NCBI RefSeq assembly: GCF_020360975.1
Contig: NW_025408669.1
Coordinates: 4,402,001 to 4,466,000, forward strand
Direction of reading: 5' to 3'
From: Hirsutella rhossiliensis
Lineage: Eukaryota > Ascomycota > Sordariomycetes > Hypocreales > Ophiocordycipitaceae
Length of the DNA stretch: 64,000 nucleotides
Of this stretch, positions 46,118 to 55,066 are shown one piece after another (the first letter of the stretch is position 1; each line of letters begins with the position of its first letter). The notes below the pieces were generated by a model. The model did no database searches, was not told where the DNA came from, and was given only the letters and a program-made list of their open reading frames with translations. The translations under genes and the position numbers were made by a program.

Positions 46118-46785
46118 TCTACCGAGTTGTCGTAGGTGCAGTCAGCTGGGTAGACAATGACTCTATCGTCGTTAGGCGAGTCGATGGGTCTCGCGCCGTG
46201 CTTGAGGTGGCGGGCAAAGAACTCGTTAAAGGTTCGGAATCCGCCCGAGGGAACCAGGGCTTCGTCGAAGTTGTACTTGGGCGAATTCTTAAACGTCTCC
46301 AGGGACTCTTCCGTGAGGGAGGCCGGCGTGTCCATGAAAAGCCCGATGAGCTGGGCGTAAACGACGATCCAGGAAGACAGCCAGGTCAGCGGCTGGCCGA
46401 CCTGGTCCGGATAGATTGCCGTCTGGAGCCCCAGCAGCGGCGGCTGGTGGAAAATAAAGTAGAACATGCAGAGGATGTCGTAGATATCCTTGCCCTCAAA
46501 GTTCTCGTGCGGGATCCATTTGAGCAGATCGTTGGAAAAGACGAGGAAAGAGCGGGCGTCTTTGATTTTCAGCTTGTCCATGAACTGGGGAATCTGCTTC
46601 CGCGCTGAGACCACCGCCGCTTGAAGGGCACCCTAGTGGACCTCTTCGAGATAGCCGACGAGCACAATGATGATGGGGTTGTAGATGACTTGGTCGACAT
46701 CAATGATTGGCACAGGCGCACGGGGGCGAGATGGCGGCGGCTGAAAGCCGATTTCGCGATCAGGAGCAGTGGGCAGACCAGACAT

Positions 46786-47052
46786 CTTGTTCAGGTTCGA
46801 GGGTTTTTGGTGTATGCAGAAGTGCAGATGGAAAGCTGTCAACTATTGGGCTCGCTTTGGTGAGAGGAGATGGTCTCTGCCGAGATTGGCGAGTCCTAGG
46901 TGATTTATAGGTGTGGACGTGTAGGCACCGACATGGGATTTGAAAAGGCGAGCTTCAGTCCACCCGTGGCTTGTGATGTCTGCTGCCGAATTTTTCCGGC
47001 AGTTAATGACCCAGTGTGGCACAACATTGCCTGGCGAGTATGAACATCCACC
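46786..47052. promoter_or_regulatory. Former promoter of PSD-family gene, cut short by hAT-A
   Basis: Only about 270 bp lie between the PSD-family start codon (46785) and the hAT-A insertion. The insertion would separate this gene from any more distant upstream elements. Confidence 0.45.
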
Positions 47053-47060
47053 GTCATATC
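47053..47060. other. 8-bp target-site duplication (left), GTCATATC
   Basis: GTCATATC precedes the hAT-A 5' terminus and recurs at 50382-50389 directly after its 3' terminus. An 8-bp duplication is diagnostic of hAT transposition. Confidence 0.96.
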
Positions 47061-47541
47061 CAGGCTTGGAAATCGATCGTACAATCGATTTGATCGAATC
47101 GATTAATCGAATCGATTTCGATTTCGATCGATCGATTAGAAGTCCTGCTCGATCGATATCGTATCGATCCAACCTCCAATCGATCGATTTGATCGTCGTT
47201 CGCCATGTCCATACAAGGTGTCCAGGGTAGGCTGCGTAGGTTGGATGCGTGACGATGCTGCCGCCCGACGCGTCTGCCAAACACCCTGGCAAACGACCGG
47301 GGGTCCCAGGCAGCCAGTCATATCTATCTTGTTGCCGCGCGTCGCGTGTCGACAAAAGTAAATTGATCTCTCCGTCTCTTGCGTTTGCAAGTCCTCCCCG
47401 TTCAACGGAATCAGTACGCGTCGCAACCAGGAATTATTTCGGGCCTCAGCCTGTCCGAGTAGACTTCATACAGATTCGACCTTATCAGCCTCGCACCCTT
47501 CGATTTGACCTCGCCCACATTGTTTACGGACGTTTCCCACC

Positions 47542-50230
47542 ATGGACGCGCTTGATGAGGACATAGAGATCGCCTCCTCCACGCCGCCGCCTTCCGAGCC
47601 GACAACCAGTTCAGCATCAACTAAATATGCACCCATGGGGTTTCCAGATTATGAAGCTTGGACGACTGATAAATTTGGGCGGTTCCCGGCTTCACGATTT
47701 GCCACGACCCTTCTCGAGAACGGACGTGGTGGTGGCAATTCGGATTCAGAATGAAGGACAACAGGTCACGGCCCCACAAGATCGTATGGATCTGCGAGAG
47801 ATGCTTCCTCCGGGACAGGCCGAAGACAGCACATTACGTCTTCATCGCTTCGACTGGGGGAAGCGTCGTCCGACATCTGAGGAAGGAGCACAAAGTCGTG
47901 GTTTGTGCCACCTCTCCGTACCCCATCTCCACGTCGTTCGATCATGCCCGCTAACTTGTCAGCCACCTTCTAGACAACGTGCAGGCTCAGTTACCGGGAG
48001 TGGAGGTGCAGAACGGAACCTGCTTGATATGCTTCGCGCCGATCCGACGAACCCTCGAGATCAGACTCTTCTCAGCAATCTGCATACGTTATTCGATCCG
48101 AAGATGAATCAACTGCTCCTGCTCGACTGGCTTACATATCATAACCTCCTTTAATGTCGTAAACTCTGAGCGCTTCAGACGACTCCTTCTCTACAACAAC
48201 CCGGCTCTCCAGGAAGGCCAGATACCAACTGGCAAAACGCTTGTGAATCTGCTACTAGATGAGTATAATCGCGCTCTTGGTCCGCTTTGCGAGCTGCTTC
48301 AAAGAGCGAGAAGTATGATTCATTTTACCTTTGATGGCTGGACTTCCCGACAAAACACATCATTCCTCGGTATCAACGCCCACTTTATCGACCAAGATTG
48401 GAACCAATGGGGAATCCTCTTGGCTTTGCCGGCTCTCGCGAAACGCCATACTGGAGCAGCGCTTGCAGATGAAGTTGCAGATACAATATGCGCGTTTGGT
48501 CTTGAAGACAGGTATAGAACCACAGTCAACACTTCTTGGGTCCGTTAGCTGACAATCTTGACTGTTATCCGGCGTCAGAATCGGGTACTACACGCTTGAC
48601 AACGCTACGAATAATGATACGGCTGTGGAAGCGCTTGCCGCTGAGTTCGATTTCGACAGGGAAGAGCGTCGCATCCGCTGCGCCCCTCATTTTCTGAACC
48701 TGGCCGTCAGGGCTATGATGTACGGCAGCAAAAGGGATAATTTCAACGAGTTGCTTGCTCATTGGGGCGATAAGGACTTTGTGGCTGAAGAGGAAGAGCA
48801 GCGCCAGTTGTCCGACGCTATCAATGAGCTGGCGACCGACGACGACTTCTGTGTGCCGAGCATGGAAGAAGGATTCGAGGTTGAAACAGTCCCAGAAGGC
48901 AGTCAGGATCAGGACGTACTGCCCGACATCATCAATGGCGAAGAAGTGGACAAGTACCGCAAGTTTGGGCCATTTGGCAAACTTCACAATATTGGCATTG
49001 CTCTTCGAACGAGCAGTCAACTTCTCGAGGTCTTTTACGAAGCTCAACGGCAAACCGCTCCTACTGAACCTATTCTTACGTGGGTTCAAAACGTCTGCAC
49101 TCGCTGGCAATCCGATGAGGCGATGGCCTCACGCGCTCTGCTGAAGCGTACGGCTTTGAACAGGATGTTTTCCATCATCGAGGAACGATGGCTTGGCAAA
49201 GGCGGCAAAGAACAGGACAAACCAGCGATACTGAAAGAACAACTTTCCCTTGAAGAATGGAAGGTCGTTGTTGCGGTTCAGAAGATCCTTCAGCCATTCA
49301 AGATCGCCTCGAAGCAACTCCAGGGCGAGGGTATTGCTGGTAAACGCTCCACGTCAGGAGGGTTCGATGAGTACTTCCGGTGGTAGAGATGCTCCTGACC
49401 ACCTCGAACTAGCAGTTCAGGGAGTTATAATCGAAGAGAACGAAGATCAGACCATGAAAGAGGTTCACCTGTTCAATGACATGGACGCAAGAACTCGCAG
49501 GGTTTTGAAGATTTACATCAAGCTCGGATGGAAGAAGCTGAACGACTACTATAGCAAGCTGACCTCAACCGCATATGTAGCGGCAGTGGTGTTCCACCCC
49601 TGCAAGAAGTGGCGCGCTCTGGAACGGCTTTGGAGCCAACTCCGTCTCGTCAGACGTCGGAGTGGGAAAGAACATATGCGAAGCTTAGCGACAGTCTGGA
49701 AAGAGAGGTACAAGAACATGGCTCATCGGCAATCCTGCGATGGTGTTTCAGCGGATACGACTAATAGTGGCTTGGACTATATTGAGCGTCGATTGGCGTT
49801 TAGTCGATCATTGGCTTGCCCTGAGCCTCGAGGGCGGCAAATTAAAGGACCAAAGCAGTCAACCGCCTTGCAAGAACAGGACGAGCTTGATCAGTACCTA
49901 TCAGAGCCGCCGGTGGAAAATATCGCATACAAAACGGACCCAATCGCTTGGTGGAAGGACGTTGGTGTTGCGCGGTTTCCTCGGCTGTCTTATATGGCTG
50001 TTGACTACCTTACCATCGCGTCGTCTTCAGCAGGAACGGAAAGAGATTTTAGCAGCTGTGGGAGGATGATAACACCACTGAGATCTCGCCTACGACGCCA
50101 TATTGTGGCGATGGCGCAGTGTCTTCGTTCCTGGAGTAAAGCTGGCATCTATCAGCCGACACTTCCTCTTGGTCTGCTTGAAGGGGACAATTGGAGGCAA
50201 GTTCTTCAACTGATGGGCAAGATCACCTAG
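47542..50230 (+). pseudogene. hAT-A transposase (frame interrupted; possibly intact in vivo)
   Basis: The protein consists of an acidic Ser/Pro/Thr-rich N-terminus (47542), a BED zinc finger (ICERC...HLRKEH, 47751-47900), the RNase H-like core (FTFDGW at about 48315; [12 protein letters not shown] after 48579), an insertion region, and the C-terminal dimerisation domain (LTIASSSAGTERDFSSCG, then SRLRRHIVAMAQCLRSW) ending at 50230. Two introns are supported by phase: 47901-47962 (CTAAC branch, phase 0) and 48512-48578. Relative to the left copy it has an extra T at 47691-47692 and lost bases near 48148, 49378 and 49396. The left copy has the longer form at the latter three. The N-terminus and the finger are in different frames in both copies, which remains unexplained. 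Confidence 0.88.
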
Positions 50231-50239
50231 ATAGGGATG

Positions 50240-50381
50240 ATTTTTAGTATTGATCGATTCGATCGTCGATCGATTCGAATCAAACAGCGATCGATCGATA
50301 TCGATCGATTGAAGGTGACGATCGATAAAATTCGATCGATCAGGCTCGAAAATCGATCTATAAGATCGATTTCCAACTCTG
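50240..50381 (+). repeat. hAT-A 3' subterminal ATCGAT array and terminal repeat
   Basis: About 140 bp with numerous ATCGAT and CGATCG words, mirroring the 5' end, and finishing in the terminal inverted repeat. Confidence 0.8.
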
Positions 50382-50389
50382 GTCATATC

Positions 50390-50939
50390 ATGCCTTGGAG
50401 CGGGCATCGATATGATGCACGGGCAAGCGACCCAAACCAGATTCAAACCCTCCTCACTTTCAGATTGAAAGAGAGCCCGAGGTCGTAGTTGTTGCCGTGA
50501 TCCGTAGCAACGGCTGCAACGGCACAGAACTCCCACCTCGGTCCCGGAGTTTGAGTTCCGGGCGAGATGGCTTTTTGATTTGACGAGATGGAGCAGAACG
50601 CTGGGAAGTATCCAATCGGACCGAGCACCCGTTGCAGCGACGATCCGCCTTCCAAACCGGATGCTGGTCAAGGGGGAACGGCCATTGGGCGAAGTGACAC
50701 ACTGTTACTATCCTACCCGAAGGCGACTGTCGCCACCGGCCTGCCTCATTGTGAGTGCCTCATTGTGAGTGCCTCATTGTGAGTGCCTCATTGTGAGTGC
50801 CTCATTGTGAGTGCCTCATTGTGAGTGCTCAGTCGCCTACCTCAGGAAAGCCATCGATGGCGGGAGACGCGACTAGTAAAGGTGAAAAGGCCCCCACCTC
50901 GGAGAATTGCGTGGTTGATGACCGTGCCTGTGATTCGTA
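50390..50939. other. Intergenic with a 14-bp tandem repeat
   Basis: About 550 bp between hAT-A and the GH18 remnant. The only clear structure is the tandem repeat at 50743-50826, flanked by AGGCGACTGT (50721) and its partial complement CAGTCGCCT (50830). Confidence 0.55.
50743..50826. repeat. Tandem repeat, 6 x 14 bp
   Basis: Six perfect copies of GCCTCATTGTGAGT without interruption. Because the unit is not a multiple of three, it would shift frame in any coding use. It is likely to vary in length. Confidence 0.95.
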
Positions 50940-52200
50940 TCAATAGCGATAGGCGTGTATGAATGGCACTGTTCGAAAGCACAAACGCCCAAGAGACGTT
51001 GATTTCACATGTCCATCACGCAGCTGCGGCTTGTCCAAGACCCCGGTCGCCAGGACAATGCTCATGATGGTCAGCGGCGCTTTCTTGCGATTATCGACAA
51101 TGCTGATGACGTCAAAGGCGATGTTGCCCACCTCGCCCAGTACCACCGCAAGGGCCGCAGCGTCGGCCCCGAGGTTCTTGGACTCGAACGTCCTTGGGGT
51201 TGGCCGGATCCTCGGTCGCGTAGCGGTCTGGGACGGGAATGTTAAAGTCATAGCTAAGTTGGCGTAATCTAGCTTGCTGCGCTCTTCGGGATCGCCGTGT
51301 CCTGGAGGAGGGCGGCGTAGAATTCACCCTCCTTGACAAGAGTCTATCATGTGGAATTCATCGGCGAGTTGCCATCCTTTCCCAGGGAACCGTAGCCGCG
51401 TTTGGAGTCGCCGGGCGGGGAAGGTTCCTTCGCCTTGCAGTGCTTGAGGACAAGCTCTTGGGCGCGACTGACGAGAGAGTCCCTCTTCAAGGACACGGGC
51501 GCCCGCTCCACCCCAGACAGGCCGACCTGGAAGACGCCTGCATGGTTCAGGAGGGGATCAATTCCGCGACGAGCCAGCATCGCGCCATTATCAATGCACG
51601 GAGCATCGAGGCCAGAACCGCAATACCTGTCACAAACCTCGCCCTGCCCGAAGCAGTAGGTGCAGCTCCTAGGATACGGCTTGCATTCTTACACCTGCCG
51701 GCCTGACCATGTTGTTGATGGGAAAAGGCCAAAAGTACCAAATGAAAGCCGCCGCAGCGATCGACAGTGACCTATCCATGGGCAGCGACGCCCTCATCAT
51801 CTGGAGGAAGCCAAGATAGTCGGAACCGTCCGTGTCCAGGCCGGGTCGAGTTCCTGGGAGGTCAGGGGGGCCGCCGGGATACTCACAGTCAAAGTCGACG
51901 TCATCCGGGCCGCTGTTCTCGATCATTTTGACGACATTATGGACGAAGTGGCGGCGGTTAGCCGGCTCCGAGGCCCGGCGCAGGACGTCGCAGGTTGCAG
52001 GGCCGGTGGAGAAGACTTAGCCACTAAGGGATGTGATGTTCTTCTTAGAGAGCTTGTTGAAGTCGTATCGCTGCTTCGCATTGTCGTTGACGGACACACT
52101 TAGGTTGGGGTTGGTGTCTGAAAGCCCCATGAATGTGTGTATAGTGCGTGTCTCCCAGGCTGGCTGCTAACATGCAGGGACCAAACCCTGGAGTTTCACA
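50940..52200 (-). pseudogene. Degraded GH18 chitinase (killer-toxin-like chitinase group)
   Basis: On the minus strand, a frame at 51926-51669 encodes SGPDDVDFDCEYPGG. This matches the GH18 active-site motif DxxDxDxE with the catalytic Glu kept (Trp changed to Cys), and SLSIAAAAF and NNMVRPAG-like strands follow. Upstream, at about 52110-52020, FSDTNPNLSVSVNDNAKQ is followed by an in-frame TAG (near 52018). Downstream fragments in two other frames (51340-50940) resemble the C-terminal region of large fungal chitinases related to the Kluyveromyces killer toxin alpha subunit. Frames change at least three times, and the N-terminal carbohydrate-binding part is absent. It is in single-copy sequence, so sequencing error is a less likely cause than true decay. 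Confidence 0.7.
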
Positions 52201-52635
52201 ATATCGCCCTGCACGCATGATTCAAAGAAGTAATTGTCTTCACCGACCGCAAGCCACGTACTGGATATCATTCCATCGCGTCAAAATATATGCAAACGCT
52301 TGCCATTGCCGTGGAGTCGACGGCGTCCTTGGTTTACCGCTCCGAGGCCATTTGGACCGTCCACGAAGGGAACATCCATTGGTGATGCACTGTCCAGCGT
52401 ATTACCGTATAATCGTCGTGTACGTTATCGAGTGCTATGTAGTCGACGCTTGCGAGCTGTTGGGTCGGGAGGTAGGTCAACGGTGCTATTTTTGTCGGGA
52501 CAGGTTTCAAGCTGAAAAGGAAGTCGTCCTGGCAGGCTGGGCGCGCACGTGAAATTCTGTATAAGTAAGTACTCCGTACCCCCCGCAATCAGGGCCTGAG
52601 AGACCAATCTGGCATCTTTCCATCATTTGGGTTCC

Positions 52636-53427
52636 ATGGAATCCATCGCTTCCGCTCTCGGTTCCATTCCGGCCGTGGTTTGGGGTGAAAGAGCCATTGC
52701 TGCTCTCGGGTCTCGAACTGTTTGCGACGCAAGTGTTGCATATCAACATCCCATACTCGCGCTAAGCATGCTACTGTAGAACTATATGCTCATCATCGAG
52801 GATGCAGACTACGAAGATGCTGTACAGCAGTTACGATCAGCAGGCTTCCGGGACTGGGCCTGGTCGTACGGCTCCATAGACCCCAAATTATACAAAGGGA
52901 GGTTACGGGAGGGTATCTACCGTCGCATCGTCCGCGAATACAGCAACCTAGACCGGAACTCAACACGCTTCCTATTCCCGCCAGACCGGCAGAACATGGC
53001 ATCTCCTCCAGAACAGGAGTACACAGAATTATCTCCGGAGCATCAGTACCCAACCAAAGTGGTTCTACTCCCATCATCGTTCACCCACATTCGTATCAAG
53101 TCGGCTCCGGACGGTGCGCTTACTCGCGACGGCAATATCCTCTACCCGGATAGTTCCCTTCTCCTTCGAAGCTTCGTTCAAACACTAGTGCGGGAGCCCG
53201 TCGCGGGTACGTGGACGTCGAGTCTTTGCATGTGGGCCATCTCATACGTGTATGGGGAGCTCATTCTTGATGATGATGTCTTGGACTCGTGTGGTGACGA
53301 GGAGGCCAAGGCTTGGTTCAATGAGCGCATCCGGAGGTTCAGTGGTGGCATAGACGGCGTCACATGTACCAAGCGCCTGGGAAGAGTAGGCTACGATGAA
53401 GCCCTGGCTAGAAGAGGACCAGCCTGA
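52636..53427 (+). CDS. Hypothetical protein, function unknown (about 243 residues)
   Basis: The main frame is 52780-53427, with IIEDADYEDAVQQLRSAGFRDW near its start and ELILDDDVLDSCGDEEAKAWFNERIRRFSGG towards the end. An upstream exon 52636-52719 (28 codons, GERAIAALGSR) joins it in phase through a GT-AG intron with a GCTAAG branch and TAG acceptor. The pattern of a short helix, a hydrophobic beta strand before acidic residues and a helix ending in AGF resembles small fungal proteins with a nucleotidyltransferase-like start. That is a weak impression, and I assign no function. It is intact, unlike its neighbours, and sits beside the dead chitinase. Confidence 0.55.
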
Positions 53428-55066
53428 CATGCTGGACAGGAAGACGGCTGCGGCTCCTGTAGTTTATTGCAGCAGTGCGCCGACGACGCGATGGAGCAAC
53501 GAGTCGGGTATGGGAGCTATAGGATGCTGGGATGATGATGCCAGTCGTCCCAAGCGGTCAGGACTCAGGAGAAACGACGGGTCAGTCTGCACGCGCGCTC
53601 AGTGGGGGGACGAGTTGGGGTCAGGCGATTGTTTTCTTGAGCGGCAACGATTCGGCGTAGGGATGCCGCGCTGCGTCATTGTGAGATCCTCGTCGTCTAG
53701 GTATTGAGATGGTTGGGTCTCGACGTGGTTGTTTTCTTGCCCATGATTGGCCCGGCGCCTGGATGCATTGTGGCGACAGCCGCAAGCCACCAGCCCGCGG
53801 CTGTCGCTTGGTACCGGCGCCTTCTCCGTATCTCCGCCAGCCCAAGGATCCGGACGCTTCAACCGCCGTGAGGCGTACAACAAATGGCTGCAATAAAGAC
53901 AGACTTGACATCACTTGGCGTCGGTTGGCGAACCTTGGGCGCACAAGCACCCGGGCCATTGACTCCAGGTCTGTCGGGGGATGGTATGTCTTTGGGCTTC
54001 AGCTGTCAAAAAAGGCAGGGCCCTGGGACATGCTCACGGCGGAAATCCAGCTCGTCGTTGTTTGGCGTGAGCTGCGCGCGAACATGGCTCCAAACTGCAT
54101 GAACCACCGATGAGACTGACGTTACGACCATGAGGGTGGCGTCTCCATGTCTGAGCTGGGGCGCACATTTCACGACGCCAGAACCAAAACAAAGCATGGC
54201 AGGAGGAGCTATCAAGATCGACTTGATTTTCAATCCGGGCCATCTATTGCACCGTTCTAGGCATATAGCTGCGGCTGACTGGTTCTCGGGCCATCAAGCG
54301 GAAGCACCATTTGCAAGGTTGTAAGCTGCCGCGCGTGTCATCGACTTGCTGGCTGGCGGCTCCAGCCGGTGGATGGCCCAAGCACCACCACCTAAAAAAG
54401 AATGGCTGCCTGTGCCCCCTCCCGCCGGACGCTTGCGCCGGATGCTTCAGCCGGACGCTTCAGCCGGCCCCTGGCGGCGCAGTAATTAAGTGCAACCGAG
54501 CCCAAACCTGCTCTCGCCAACGCTCTGCCCCCCCGACTACACGTCACCGAGCGTACTGCGTGTGCACAGTTTACTGCCAAGGCAAGGGCCCGACGCTTTT
54601 GCTGCATCGATAACTACAGTAAAGCTTAGCCGTTGATCGCCTGTTAGCGCCTCCGCAACGTGTTCAGGCTAAAAAGGACCTCCGCTGTTATTAGTTGAAG
54701 CTCCTCCGCAAGTCCGCTCCGTGCCCCGTCCTGCGGGTACTGCGGGTAAGTTACATGCCTGCCCACCTCGGACACGCCACAGCTGCCGTACCTGGGGCAC
54801 AGGAACGACGCATTTACCTCCCCAGACGCCCCGTTCCCGTCTCATCCGCGACGCCAGCTGTTTACCCACCTCCTGCTCTTCTCTCTGACCTTGTCCCCTC
54901 CTCACAAAGGTGTCTGGAACGACTTCGTCCTCGTCTCTCAGCCGTCGCGCAACGAGACATGGGATCTTGCCATCGTTGTCTCGGAGCCCCGATGCTCTCT
55001 TCTGCTTGATCGCCCTCGCCGCGCCGACCAACCCGTCGCCGCTCCGGCGCATCCGTCTCGACAACC
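53428..55066. other. Intergenic, no supported gene
   Basis: About 1.6 kb. Open frames at 53709-54113 (plus) and 54669-55409 (minus) have no recognisable motifs. A GCTTCAGCCGGAC direct repeat occurs at about 54444-54465. The right end of the island lies here. Confidence 0.5.

Larger units (their letters stand above)
39818..46785 (-). pseudogene. Phosphatidylserine decarboxylase family gene, split by a Gypsy retrotransposon and carrying a nonsense codon
   Basis: The gene is in two parts: 46785-46118 (N-terminal) and 40393-39818 (C-terminal), about 412 codons with no intron evident. The N-terminal part has FVYAQLIGLFMDTPA-like hydrophobic sequence and FRTFNEFFARHLKHGARPI, a typical PSD-family signature (F-x-R-x-L-x-x-x-x-RPI). 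The C-terminal part has HAPVSGKVIEAKNV and LFGGSDIICVF, where the Ser of GGS would become the pyruvoyl cofactor by self-cleavage. The family includes phosphatidylserine decarboxylases and soluble amino-acid decarboxylases such as PsiD; which applies is unknown. The 5724-bp retrotransposon interrupts codons exactly at a TCTAC duplication, leaving the outer frames compatible. Independently, an in-frame TAG lies at 46633-46635. Confidence 0.92.
47061..50381 (+). mobile_element. Complete hAT transposon family A (3321 bp)
   Basis: The element starts CAGGCTTGGAAATCGAT and ends ATCGATTTCCAACTCTG. The ends are imperfect inverted repeats (CCAGGCTTGG versus CCAGAGTTGG, then AAATCGAT), flanked by perfect 8-bp duplications. 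ATCGAT-rich subterminal blocks are at both ends (47061-47180 and 50240-50375). The transposase gene is about 47542-50230 on the + strand. Where I aligned them, this copy and the one at 1-2545 differ only in homopolymer length, so both moved recently. Confidence 0.97.

Noticed and set aside
50743..50826. CRISPR-like array
   Set aside because: The units are contiguous with no spacers, and the genome is fungal; it is a simple tandem repeat.
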